Shown one piece after another: positions 34,876-46,537 of a stretch of DNA of 64,000 bases; position 1 is the stretch's first letter, and each line of letters begins with the position of its first letter. The notes under the pieces are model-generated. The model made no database searches. It was not told the origin of the DNA and saw nothing but the letters and a program-made list of their open reading frames with translations. Origin of the DNA: Gigaspora margarita. Lineage: Eukaryota; Glomeromycota; Glomeromycetes; Diversisporales; Gigasporaceae. The position numbers were made by a program, and so were the translations under genes. The stretch is taken from contig WTPW01000061.1 of assembly GCA_009809945.1 (NCBI GenBank), positions 362,259 to 426,258 on the forward strand, written 5' to 3'.

Positions 34876-35737
34876 NNNNNNNNNNNNNNNNNNNNNNNNN
34901 NNNNNNNNNNNNNNNNNNNNNNNNNNNNNNNNNNNNNNNNNNNNNNNNNNNNNNNNNNNNNNNNNNNNNNNNNNNNNNNNNNNNNNNNNNNNNNNNNNNN
35001 NNNNNNNNNNNNNNNNNNNNNNNNNNNNNNNNNNNNNNNNNNNNNNNNNNNNNNNNNNNNNNNNNNNNNNNNNNNNNNNNNNNNNNNNNNNNNNNNNNNN
35101 NNNNNNNNNNNNNNNNNNNNNNNNNNNNNNNNNNNNNNNNNNNNNNNNNNNNNNNNNNNNNNNNNNNNNNNNNNNNNNNNNNNNNNNNNNNNNNNNNNNN
35201 NNNNNNNNNNNNNNNNNNNNNNNNNNNNNNNNNNNNNNNNNNNNNNNNNNNNNNNNNNNNNNNNNNNNNNNNNNNNNNNNNNNNNNNNNNNNNNNNNNNN
35301 NNNNNNNNNNNNNNNNNNNNNNNNNNNNNNNNNNNNNNNNNNNNNNNNNNNNNNNNNNNNNNNNNNNNNNNNNNNNNNNNNNNNNNNNNNNNNNNNNNNN
35401 NNNNNNNNNNNNNNNNNNNNNNNNNNNNNNNNNNNNNNNNNNNNNNNNNNNNNNNNNNNNNNNNNNNNNNNNNNNNNNNNNNNNNNNNNNNNNNNNNNNN
35501 NNNNNNNNNNNNNNNNNNNNNNNNNNNNNNNNNNNNNNNNNNNNNNNNNNNNNNNNNNNNNNNNNNNNNNNNNNNNNNNNNNNNNNNNNNNNNNNNNNNN
35601 NNNNNNNNNNNNNNNNNNNNNNNNNNNNNNNNNNNNNNNNNNNNNNNNNNNNNNNNNNNNNNNNNNNNNNNNNNNNNNNNNNNNNNNNNNNNNNNNNNNN
35701 NNNNNNNNNNNNNNNNNNNNNNNNNNNNNNNNNNNNN
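34876..35737. other. Assembly gap (862 n)
   Basis: Unknown sequence between the 53-bp satellite and an A/T-rich direct-repeat zone. A collapsed tandem array is the obvious cause. Confidence 0.95.
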
Positions 35738-36600
35738 TTTTTATTAATTTATTTTATTCTGGCACTTTGCGAAAACCTTCGACGATTTCTAAATTGCAAA
35801 AACACGAACTCGAAATAGAGATTTGGGGCTTTGTTTATTTTTTTATTTAGTTTGTTTACATTTTTGTTTTTTGTTTGTTTTCTTTTTTTACTTATTTTTT
35901 TAACTTTATTTTATTTTATTTATCCTTTACTTCTTTCGAAACTTTGCAAGAAAACGACTTGACTTTTCGGCACTTTACAAGAACACCAATTTAAACATCT
36001 CTGGTACTTTGCAAGAAGTCATGAATATGAACGAATATAATCGAATATAGGTGAATATGAGCGAAATATAATAGTTTATTTTTTTTCGTTTTTGTTTTTT
36101 TTGTTATTTTTTCGGTTTTGTTTTTTGTTTGTTTTTTTTACTTATTTTATTTTATTTATTCTTACTTCGTTCAGAACTTTGCAAGAAAACAACCTAACTT
36201 TCTGGCACTTTGCAAGAAGTAGCGAATATAAATGAATATAAGCAAATATAAGCAAATATGAGCGAATATAAAGAATATAATAGTTTATTTTTTTGTTTTC
36301 ATTTTTTTAATTTTTTTTGGTTTCATTTTTTTTGGATTTATTTTTTTTGTCAATTTTTTTATAATAATATATAATATATATAATATTTAAATTATAATAT
36401 ATAATAAAAAAATAAAATTTTATATTAAATAGCGAAAACTTGTGAATATTGTATAATTAATAAATTAAAATATTATATAATAATAATAAATAAAAAAAAA
36501 TTTATAATTAAATTGCGAAAACTTGCAAAAACTTGTGAAAACCTGTAAAATGTTCAAAAAGCATGATTATGTGAATATAATAATTATTAATTGATATCAC
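35738..36600. repeat. T-rich direct repeats with GCACTTTGCAAGAA
   Basis: Units containing CTGGCACTTTGCAAGAA, GCGAATATAAACGAATATA-like words and long T-rich tracts recur at about 35755, 35965 and 36200. One strand is strongly T-rich. Not coding. Confidence 0.6.
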
Positions 36601-36918
36601 TATCAATAGTAATCGATTAACCAGATATATATCGATTACTATCACTTTCGATAGAAATCGACAGGGGTGTTGATAATCGATATATATCTTACCGGTTAGT
36701 AATCGATATATATCTATATATAAAATTTGCTGATGTAGTACAAGTATTTAAAGTTTTACTACTATAAAAGAAAAGATTTGATCTATACCCATACATTTTT
36801 AGTTAAAATTGATCGCAATTTAAAACATTGTTATATGTGGCATTTTGTAATACCTATATAAAATTTTTTCATATATCAATTTTATATGAAAATAATTGAC
36901 ATTGTACTCTACCCTTAA

Positions 36919-37320
36919 GTTCATAGTTTGTATTTAGCTATTTTATAATGGATGTGTTTTGTTAATACAAATTATCTTAATAAAACTTTAAACTAATAAT
37001 TTGTACTTAGCCATTTTTAATAGCTGTATTTGTTGTTAATACACATTATTTTATTTTACTTTAAATTAATAGGATGTATTATTATTTATATAATTTTTTA
37101 AAGTGCAAATCCTGTTTTAAATCCTAAAGATACTATTTACTTAAGTTCTGGTATAGCTTTAAAACAACCATATTATTTGTAAAACTAAATAACTTACAGT
37201 ATTAAATAATAAAAAACAGAATAAATCAGGCAACTCAATATAGAAATAAGTATAAAACTTTAAAATTTAATTATCAATTTTAAAATGATTTTGCAGTCAT
37301 TGATTTTGATTTTTAGAATT
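36919..37320. other. A/T-rich spacer
   Basis: No gene. GTATTTAGCTATTTTATAATG is repeated in diverged form (36930, 37000). Otherwise unstructured. Confidence 0.35.
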
Positions 37321-37451
37321 GACTCACATAGTGTTCCAAATCATTAGTTAAAAAATCGAAAAGTTAACAACATTTCAACTAACTGATTTAAAAATTTTTT
37401 AATCAACTAATTAATTTATTATTAACTAGTTTGATTATGATTAATTATTAG

Positions 37452-39413
37452 TAGTAATTGGATCTGGGTCAGTATTAAATGGGTTACTCATGGGTAGGTT
37501 GGGTGATCCATATTGAGTTGTAGTAAACTGGGTGGTCAGCCTGCAGGTCAACCCACAGGTTGACCCATGGGTTGGCTCGCAGGTTGACATATATGTACAT
37601 GCAGTATTTGTCACTTGACTATATTCTCCATAACTATGAAATAGACTATGAAATATACATATAGGATTTTACCTTGCTACCCACATGGTCCTAACTTGAG
37701 TTAACAATATCTTTCTCCTCATTGCTACCATTGCTCCTCCTATTCTCAAACTATGAGCCGTATACTACTTTTTCAGTTTTGCATGTTCTTTAGGTACTTA
37801 TTCAACTACCTAATTTCTCTAGTCTTCACATTGTATGAAAACCCAAAGCAACTAAAGCCAAATCTCTACCAAATATACCTTTTCAGGCAAAATATTATAG
37901 TACTTTCTCAATGCCTCAAGTGGAAAAGGGTCTCAGTGCCAATCTGTTTCTTCTTCTTGAGCTCTTACCAATCCTATTTCCATTACTACCTCTCTTATTC
38001 TAAAATCTTTCACTGGATTTTTGAACTCTTTTTCACAATATACCCTTACTATGGCTCCAAGGTACTTCTGTACTTGCAACGCCAAACCTGCTATCTCCAA
38101 TCAATCTAAAAAAATTACTGTATCCACTCCTGCTGGGCAAGCTATCTACCTAGCCCTGCTACAAAATCCTCAAAGACCCATTATGCTTTATCTAACCTTA
38201 TCCTGTACTTTCAGTTCATAGCCAAGAAATCTATTTTCTGCCTGTGTTAAACATATCTTGTCCAATTTTTATTTGCCACTAGTAGCTGCCACATTTCATA
38301 CCTTCCTTATCAACTCTCAATTCGTGTTAACCATCGTACTTTTCAAATATCTACTGACATTACACTACTTGTTGTACTCGAATTGATCCCTCACTTTATT
38401 GAATTTCTCTCTTAGCTAATATTTACTTTCCTCACCTGAACATTTCTTTTTATTTCTCTCAACAGCTTTTTCTAATGTCACTTGCACAGATTTTTCTAAA
38501 GACTTTTCAATGCTATAAATTGCAAATTAGGAGTCTCTATTCTTGTACCTTAACACTTCTTTCAACTATTTCCACTCTCTTTTCAAACCTCCCTTATATG
38601 GCTCACCTTTCAAACCCATACTGCTTTCTTTTCCTATATCTCTATCTTTACTATTATTATCTACTCTGCCTTTTTCTTTCATTTTACTAATCATCCTTCC
38701 CACTAATTTCTTTACTAAACTCTCTCTTAACTCCTGCTTTTGACAAACCCTCACTATTATACAACAATTTCAACATTTCCACTAGTAAACAATCTAGCAT
38801 ATTCTTTAACCCCTAGTATAATAATTTCTCTGTGTTATGCCCTATACCACCTTCCAAGTTTAACATAGCTGGTAATATTTCTCACACATTTTATTATCTA
38901 CTAAAACCATTATTTCTCTTTCTCATTTTTATTGCGACCATGTGATGCCAATGACAAGGCCAGACAAGTATCAAGCTAGTAGCAAAAACAAAAGATGGAG
39001 AACAAACTCTACTCCTTTCTCCTTAAATAACCATCTTCCATGACCTTATACATACTTAACCCATCAAACAATCTCTTATGCAATACCTCATTTTTACAAT
39101 CTCCTATTCGCATCACCATACCTCATACTTACTCAACAGAACTAGTATTTTCCATTTATTACCTCATTTTTACTCAACTCTCATACTCCTAAATCTGTCA
39201 CTAATACCTCATACTTACCACTTTCAATTCTACGTAATGGACCCAGTCCATTGTCTTGTGACAAATAGATGCCACGTAACTTTGTTTATAGCATCTCATA
39301 ATGTTGACCTGGGTTAAAAGGATCACTTGATGAACCCATTAATCACCCAGGTAACCCATGGGTCTACCTGATAGGTGACCTGGGCACATTTTTTAAAATG
39401 GGTCCAATTACTA
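37452..39413 (-). mobile_element. TIR element X carrying a tyrosine-recombinase relic
   Basis: TAGTAATTGGATCTGGGTC on the left and an inverted TAGTAATTGGACCCATTTT on the right, with ATTATTAG (37444-37451) and ATCATTAG (39414-39421) outside. G+C-richer subterminal words like GGTTGACCCATGGGTTG occur at both ends (37480-37590, 39300-39390). The same words recur at 61575-61710. The interior is C/T-rich on the plus strand because it held a minus-strand gene. Confidence 0.65.
37670..38800 (-). pseudogene. Tyrosine recombinase relic (Crypton/DIRS-like)
   Basis: On the minus strand, 38105-37930 encodes VQKYLGAIVRVYCEKEFKNP followed by VKDFRIREVVMEIG, resembling the helical core-binding domain of tyrosine recombinases. 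37755-37735 encodes YTAHSLRIGGAMVAM, which fits the catalytic H-x-x-R block (HSLRIGG) of that superfamily. Between them DPFPLEALRKYYNIL is readable. A polar Lys/Glu-rich segment upstream (38754-38566) could be the N-terminal region. Several stops interrupt, and the nucleophilic Tyr block was not found. Two independent motifs in the right order make the call likely, but it comes from pattern recognition only. Confidence 0.55.
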
Positions 39414-40083
39414 ATCATTAGTTGGCAACTAACTAATTGTTATTAATCAACTAAACAACTGGTAGTAGTAATTATATAATATAGTCACACCATAACCAAA
39501 TCAGATAAATTTTAATTTATTATAGTATTGGTATTAGTTGTGTGCCAATTTTTTAAGAGTACAAATATTACAGAAAATCAATATCCCTATTATATTTATC
39601 TATATCTATTTCACAATAATTTTGCAATTATTGTACGTATGTATATACATAACTAATAGTAGAGTTCCTCACGGGTCGGGTTGGGCCAGGTTTTAGCAAA
39701 AACTTAAAGTCAAACTGAAAAACCAGTCTGGGTCCAAGTATAAACCCATACCCGACTATTTGATATCTGACCTGAACCAGAACCAGTATAAGTATACCTT
39801 ACTCATGTAAAAATAATGCATTTTAAAAAATTTACTAAGCAAAATGCATTCAATTTTATTATGAATTGCAAAATTCTAACAGGTTGTGGTCACAAACTCT
39901 AAATTTCAAGCATCGTACGTACATATGAAAAAATTAATTCGTTTATTTTTCTGCAATTTTTAACTCTAATATTTTGAATTTTATCTAGTTTTAAAATAAA
40001 TCCATTCTATTACATATTTAGCTATCTAGTTCTCTTCACCATGATCTCAAACACATAGCTTCTTGAACTGTTTTACAATCCAA

Positions 40084-42808
40084 CTAGTTTCTCTTGTCAG
40101 TGACCATATCTCCACTTATGCTGAACATCTGTTCGCTCAAAACACTTGTTACCAGTATTGGAAGAATATCACGAGCAAATTTTGCGAGATTTGGATAACA
40201 TGATTCATTATTTCGCCACCATTCTAAAATATCAATATTTTTACTTGTTCGTAGTACTAGTAAATATGTATCTATTTCACTTTGTTGTTCTACACATAAT
40301 CGCTTGTACATTCGTGCTATTATATTAGATGGTTCTTTGGTCGTATAAGCTGCATCTTAACTAGAAACAGGCATATAGTCATTTTTATATTTGTTTGTAG
40401 TACTAAAAAACAATATTAGTTGTTGATTTTTATAATATATTGCATAATTTGTACTACTAACTTACATTTTCTTAATTTGATTAATAAGTTGTGATTGCCA
40501 TTTGAGACTTTCAAAATACCCAAGTTTAAGCTGTGGATCTAATATTACTGCAGCAACATTTAGTATATTTAATTTTAACAATATCCTAAAAGCTTCATGG
40601 TTGTAGCCTCACACCCGTGAGCAAGCTATTGTGGAATGTTTTCTTTTTTTGCAGCCTTATTAAGTATTTTAACTAACAAATAATAGAGAGAGATAACCAT
40701 TGACAAAGTTGGATATTCTTGTTTTGACATCTTGACTGTTGCTAAATTAAATAAAATATTAAGAGTTTTTTTAAAAAAAAAAAGTTGACTAAGTCGTTAC
40801 TAACCTTCTTTAAATAGTGCTAAAATTGAAACAAGAAGTTTAATTTTTTCCAATCTTCCTCAGTAAGTATGTATTGGCATAAATCCAAATTGGTATGAGA
40901 GATAGCGTCTAGCATGATTCATAATACTAATGCACGAGAACATTTTATAGGTAGAGTTCTACCGAGTAGGACATCAAGAATCAGCTTTAAAATCCTTATA
41001 TTATGTATTGGATACAATATTTTTAACTTTTTACGATGTATCTTCGATCCTCTAATACCTTTGATTAATGCACATAACAAAAAAAAAATTAATTCACTAA
41101 ATGCATTTATTTGTTAAAAAAAATACAAATAAATAAACAACCATTTCTAATTTCTTTCCTATATTATTAAAAATACTTTGTACTACAAGATTTAGGATAT
41201 GAGAGAAGCATCATACTAATTGTTGTTTATTATCAAATTGAATACCGGCTGATGAAATTGAGTCAAAAAAGTCTTGTAAAAATCTATCATTAGAAGTCAC
41301 ATTATCACGCGTAATCGCTATTATTTTAGAAATAATTTCTATTGATCGGAGACAGTTTCTATGGCACTAGCTATTTCAGCACCCGTATGTTGCCCATCCA
41401 TGTGAATAAAATTGAGTAAAAGATGGTTTATCGACCATGATGCGTCTAGGTAATGTATGGTAACTGACATGAATGATTTGCATTATTATCGGTTGTCCAA
41501 ATATCTGTCATGATTGATATGTGCCCAGGAACTTCTTGTAGCTTTTTTCAAAGTCATTTACATTCTTCTTCAAAATTCCTAGTTATGTGCCTTTTTATTG
41601 TATCAGATGACAGTGCTAAAAAAAAAATAAATTAAATTAAAAATTAAAAAAAAACAAAAAAAAATAAATTAAAAATTAAAAAATAAATTAAAAATTAAAA
41701 AATAATTTAAAAATTTAAAAAATATAAAAAAAAATATTAAAAATAATTAAATAAATATCTATTGCTTGGGGTTCCAAATATGCGAATATTTCTCTAAGAC
41801 CATCATCTTCAATTATGTGAAATGACTGGTTATGTTTAATAATCCATCATTTAATAAGGTTAATAAATTTCTTAGAATCAAAGAGTTCACAATCTTGATC
41901 TGTAGCCTAACAATTTATATATAATACATTTCAAAAAGCTACAAGGTATACTGTATGTACAAAATTTAAAAAAAAAATAAAAAAAAAATATTAAAAATAA
42001 ATAAATAAATATCTATTGCTTGGGGTTCCAAATATGCGAATATTTCTCTAAGACCATCATCTTCAATTATGTGAAATGACTGGTTATGTTTAATAATCCA
42101 TCATTTAATAAGGTTAATAAATTTCTTAGAATCAAAGGGTTCACAACCTTGACCTGTAGCCTAACAATTTATATATAATACATTTCATAAAGCTACAAGG
42201 TATACTGTATGTACTTTTTTTTTTTTTAACTTATGGCTTTGCTTTTGAGCATATCTAAAACAGATACATTTTGTGGTGGCTCTGTATTTGGTTCATTCGA
42301 TCCTTTTAATTCTGGTACCTTCTTTTTATATAGGTGAATGAGATGTTTTCGGAAGCTTGAAGTTGATCCATTCTTACAGATTTTAAAACCATTACCACAA
42401 TGATCACATACTGCTATCAATACTATTAATTCTTCTTTATTTTTAATTTTTTTTTCTTAAAATGGTTCCATACAAACGATCTATAAAATAAATACATTGT
42501 TATTACTTTATAATATGAAATTAATACAGTACTAAGTTTTGAATAAATTACTTATTAGTTGCATTAGTTTCAATTGAAGTTAATGATTCATTATCATCAA
42601 ATTCATTTGAACCAATCGTATTTGTTAGCTCCTGAGTAGTATTGTCATTATAAAGTTCATCATGAGGTTCGTCGTGAGGTTTGTCGTGAGGTTCATCATG
42701 AAGTTCGTCGTAATGTTCATCATAAAATTCATCATAAGGTTCACCATATAGTTTGTCGCAAGTTGCTTCATAAATGCCATCATATAGCATCGCACTTGAG
42801 CTCGACAT
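40084..42808 (-). pseudogene. hAT transposase of element G
   Basis: Cut-and-paste transposase. Exon 1 (42808-42552) starts MSSSSAM and has an acidic repeat built on YDE/HDEP. A 71-base intron (42551-42481, GTAATT..TATAG) joins in frame to the BED zinc finger SFVWNHFKK...VCDHCGNGF...SSFRKHLIHLY (42480-42350). Next come FINLIK-stop-WIIKHNQSFHIIEDDG and IFAYLEPQA, then MTDIWTTDNNANHS and ITRDNVTSNDRFLQDF in the catalytic region (about 41.5-41.2 kb), TEEDWKKLNFLFQF near 40.85 kb, and the C-terminal dimerisation region ILEWWRNNESCYPNLAKFAR then VTSVLSEQMFSISGD (40230-40090). Many stops and frame changes show that it is dead. The N-terminal catalytic exon occurs twice. Confidence 0.85.
41749..42211. 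repeat. Tandem duplication inside the hAT G transposase
   Basis: Two copies of about 210 bases (41749-41958, 42003-42211) at a 254-base period are separated by an A-rich A/T spacer. Each copy encodes, on the minus strand, the same transposase piece (SFHIIEDDGLREIFAYLEP). They differ by a handful of bases, so the duplication post-dates much of the element's life. Confidence 0.85.
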
Positions 42809-42906
42809 AATGTGTTGTCTTTATTTATAAAAAATGGGAGGCAATGTAATAGTAAAAAAAAAAAAAACTTTGGCTTTTAAAATCAGTAACATAGTATGCC
42901 AATTCA

Positions 42907-42949
<43 letters not shown>

Positions 42950-43217
42950 TAAAGTAATCAACATGCAAGTGTGCTATTAAAAACCTTTTTCTTGTACAAT
43001 TTATGTAGTAAAAAAATTTTGCCTTATGCAATTTTACTATTAACATTCAGATCGAAAATAATTTTTTTAATAAACCAGGTCAGTCTGGGTACTATTGGTC
43101 CAGATCTCTCTCATGTCTCGAACCTGGTTGGGTTCAAAAAATCATGGTTTGACCTGGCCCGAAAGGCCAGGTTCAGGTTGGGTCTTCAGTTTGGGTCTGA
43201 GGAACACTAACTAATAG

Positions 43218-43532
43218 TATATACTTATCAGGTAAATTGGCAGAACTTATCATAATTTACATCTGCTTTTACCATAGTATGTATATATTTGTAATATGTA
43301 GAAATGTATGAATTGTTGGTTATTAATAATAGTATGAAACAGACACATATATATATCAAAAGCCCACTTTATAAAATTCAAATAGAATACTCAATTCATA
43401 AAAATTAAATGATAAAAAAAAAGGATACATCAAGTAAAAGTCAAGAAATTTTCTAATGAACATGAGGCATTTAAATCTTTTCAAGAATTTAATATAAGAA
43501 ATATTGTTAACCGAACATATAGTACTAGCTAC
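43218..43532. other. Y sequence between G and F
   Basis: A/T-rich, no gene. By the nesting argument this is interior of element Y upstream of its transposase. Confidence 0.4.
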
Positions 43533-43540
43533 AGAGCTAG

Positions 43541-43825
43541 TAGGGTTTCTCAAATTCAAATCAAATCAAATATTAAGTCAATTTGAATTTGATCAAATCA
43601 AAGTGACTCTGATTTGAATTTGATTTGATTCAAATATTTGGATTTGAATTTGATTTGAATTTGAATTTTTAATAATAATTTTCAAATCAAATCAAATATT
43701 TGTCAAATCAAATCAAATTTTGTCAGATTTGAATTTGATCAAATCAAATATAGTCGAATTTGAATTTGAATTGATCAAATATTTGATTTTAATATTTGAA
43801 GTTCAAATCAAATTGTAGAACCCTA
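43541..43825. mobile_element. hAT-type MITE F (same family as E)
   Basis: TAGGGTTTCTCAAATTC...and inverted TAGGGTTCTACAATTTG ends, perfect duplication AGAGCTAG (43533-43540, 43826-43833). The body consists of TTTGATTTGA / TCAAATCAAA words. Confidence 0.85.
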
Positions 43826-43990
43826 AGAGCTAGTATTATAAATTTGCTTTTAGTCTTGAAAGAGCCCATGTATGTATCTATAATTAGTAAAACATATTAT
43901 ATAGCATGTAAAAAAAAAAATAAAAAAAATAAAAACTGAATAAAAATAAATATAAAATTTTTAACTTATCTTGGTAGTAATATCTAAATG

Positions 43991-45860
43991 GAAAAATCTA
44001 TGGCAGATATGATGAATTTTATTCATCTAATAATAAAGAAAGAAATAATAATGATGAAGCATTACCTTCAACATTAACATTTATTTTGAATTTGAAGGGT
44101 GTCAAAAAAAGAAAAGCAAGAAAGCCAGAAAGTTTATATAAAAGTTTTTTAAAAAATATAAATGTACAATACTTCTACTAGATAATCAATAGGAAGAAGT
44201 TGAAAAAGCTCAGTGCTTATTTGAAGAATGTAATACAAAGTCTTTGTGAAGTGGCTCAACAAGCAACTTAATAACACATCTTAGGGATACCCATCATGTT
44301 ACTAAATAATCACTTGCAGATTAGCCAGTAAAAGTTTATCAACAAACAATTCAGCAAGTACTAATGAAACCCTATTTATCTTATATTTAAAAAAACTTAC
44401 ACATCAAGTTGCATGCTATATAGTTTCACATGCTCAGCCTATTCATCTTGTTGAAGTTAATAACTTTAAGCTTTTGTTAAAAGGGTTTGATTCTTGTTTT
44501 AAAATGCTATGTGTTAGTACAATAAAAATAATTATATTTGATACCTATACCTTAGCAACAAAACAAATAATAAATCTTATTTTAAAGGCATCTGATACAG
44601 TTTCTTTAACACTTGATATTTGGTCTTTATGAGCACATGATAGTTATCTTGGAATTACTTGTCACTAGCTTATAGATTTATTTGAGTTGCATGAGATTGT
44701 ACTTGAGATTAGAGAGTTAGATAATTATTGCACAACCGATATAGTTGAATTAGTTAATTTTGTTCTTGATAAGTTTAATATTAATCATCAAAAGATCTTT
44801 TCTATTACTACAAATAATGGAGCGATTGTCAAATCTGCTATACAACAAATGGGCATTACTAATATTAAGTGTGCTGGACATACATTGCAACTAAGTGTAA
44901 ATTTAGAGCTAAAGCAAGTTGACAAGCTTATTTCAAAATACAAAATACTAGTTTCAATTTTGTCAAAAGAAAAAAAATAAAGCAACTTCATGAAGCTCAG
45001 TTGCAAATTGCTCTGGAACTTAAAGATCCACTAGATGCTATTAAAGATGTTAACACCAGATGGAACTCTACCTTTTATTCCATTAAATGTTTTGTGCATT
45101 TAAGACCTGCTATTATGCAATTATACTTAAACCCTTAACAATTATACTATTAGGAAGCCTAGAAGAGGAGCAGAAACAATGAGTTCTTAACTTTTTTCAG
45201 AAGAAGAATTTGAATTATTGAAAGAACTCATTGAAATTCTTTTCCCTTTTGATAATACAATAAATTTTTAAGTGGATCCAAATACCCAATGCTTGGTTTT
45301 ATGACTCTAATGTTAGAAGTACTTGCATGTTAGCTCAAATACTTTACTGGACAAAATAACAAAGCAAAAACACAATTTCGAATAATTTAATTAAAAGGTG
45401 AAGAGACCCAAGTAAGGTTGGCCTATGCTGCTCTTTTCTTGACCCGAGGTTTAAGCAATTAAATTTCTGTACTAGAGATTTATATTACACAATGATCCAA
45501 GTTATGCATTGTCAATTTAATGAATTGAATTTAACTAATGATAATACTGTACCGACTAACAATAATAATATATCGTCACATTAATGCAAAAAACTTAAAA
45601 TGGCAGAACTTTTTCTTATTCACAAACAGAAAATGTTATACCCAATGAATTTGACCATTATTGTGAACTACTAGAAGTATCTCTTGACAAAGAATACTGT
45701 TCTCTGGCTTGGTGGTGCCAACACAAATCTCTTTTCCCTACTTAGCAATTTTAGCAAGACGATATCTTGTAGTGCTAGCTTCTTCTGTATTATCTGAATA
45801 GTTATTTTTAGATGCTAGTAACTATATAACAGATAAGTATATCAGGCTCAATCTAGATTT
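43991..45860 (+). pseudogene. hAT transposase of the Y element, decayed
   Basis: ATG at 43991 begins a reading with frame changes. Pieces in order: a basic stretch GVKKRKARKPES (about 44100, nuclear-localisation-like); half of a BED zinc finger CLFEEC...SGSTSNLITHLRDTHH (44208-44300, one TGA inside); the open segment 44687-44980 with ITTNNGAIVKSAIQ and IKCAGHTLQLSVN, typical of the hAT catalytic region; DVNTRWNSTFYSIK near 45045-45090; and SLAWWCQHKSLFP near 45700-45740 with LASSVLSE-like remains, the start of the dimerisation domain. Many stops. It is clearly different from the G transposase. No TIR lies close by, which supports assigning it to Y. Confidence 0.75.
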
Positions 45861-46170
45861 ATTAAAGCAATTGGTATTTCTTAAAAAAAATAAGAAGCAT
45901 TGATATTTTTTCTACTTAAGCATTTATTTTTACATTTTATTATGTATTGAACATTTATTATGATAGGTATAATAAGAATTATATAATTATATTTTTTATA
46001 TCTTGCCAAATTTTGACTGCTTTATTATTATTTATTATTAAGTACTGTACGATATAATTCAACTCATAAGTATCTTTGTTAAATATTTTCTATTTTAGTT
46101 TGAGTAATTGATTATGATTTAAGCTTCATCATACTTACAAATATTTTACTTTAATATATATGGTAATTTA
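45861..46170. other. 3' non-coding part of Y before the satellite
   Basis: A/T-rich, no gene. It runs into the first satellite copy without a visible boundary. Confidence 0.4.
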
Positions 46171-46537
46171 TAAAAAGTTGCTTTAAGGGTGTAAAAAACT
46201 ATTCATTCTTCTATTTAATTTTAAATTTATATATTACTATTTGACTGCTTCTGCTTATTTATTTTACATGAACTTGGTGAGTAGAATATTGTCACAACTG
46301 ATGCAAAAATTGGCTGATATTGAAATTTGGGCCTCAATTTAAAACTATAAGCCCTGCTAAAATCTATATACACTTTTTAAATATCAAGCCTATTCCAAAC
46401 CCTACCTTAACCCTATAGGAAAAAAACAAAAAAAAACACCCCAAAAAATTTTAAAATTTCAGCATCAGCCGTAAAATAATTATTGTTTAATACAAACTTA
46501 CTGTTATTTATTTTAAACAGTTCTTATGTGTTTTGGG

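Larger units (their letters stand above)
33471..36914 (-). mobile_element. TTAA-flanked element, copy 2 (inverted relative to copy 1)
   Basis: GGGTAGAGT...ACTCTACCC with TTAA on both sides (33467-33470, 36915-36918). The left end corresponds to the right end of copy 1 and vice versa, including ATAGGTATTACAAAATGCCA near 36830-36860 in inverse. It has been enlarged by J at its very tip, by W, by the 53-bp satellite, and by A/T-rich repeats around an N gap. Confidence 0.65.
39660..43209 (-). mobile_element. hAT element G (3.55 kb) with a decayed transposase
   Basis: TAGAGTTCCTCACGGGT...and inverted TAGTGTTCCTCAGACCC ends with the perfect duplication ACTAATAG (39652-39659, 43210-43217). The G+C-rich subterminal words GGGTTGGGCCAGG and CCTGGCCCG recur at both ends. 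The size, TIRs, duplication and minus-strand transposase together identify a once-autonomous hAT. Its TIR resembles those of MITEs E and F. Confidence 0.9.

Noticed and set aside
37753-38743. Plus-strand hydrophobic open frames (118, 71 and 66 residues)
   Set aside because: They are the reverse complement of the purine-rich minus-strand tyrosine-recombinase relic; the Phe/Leu/Ser/Tyr-rich translation is a strand artefact.
42825-43046. Open frame with a poly-Phe run
   Set aside because: Produced by an A-run of about 37 bases on the other strand, inside the end of hAT G.
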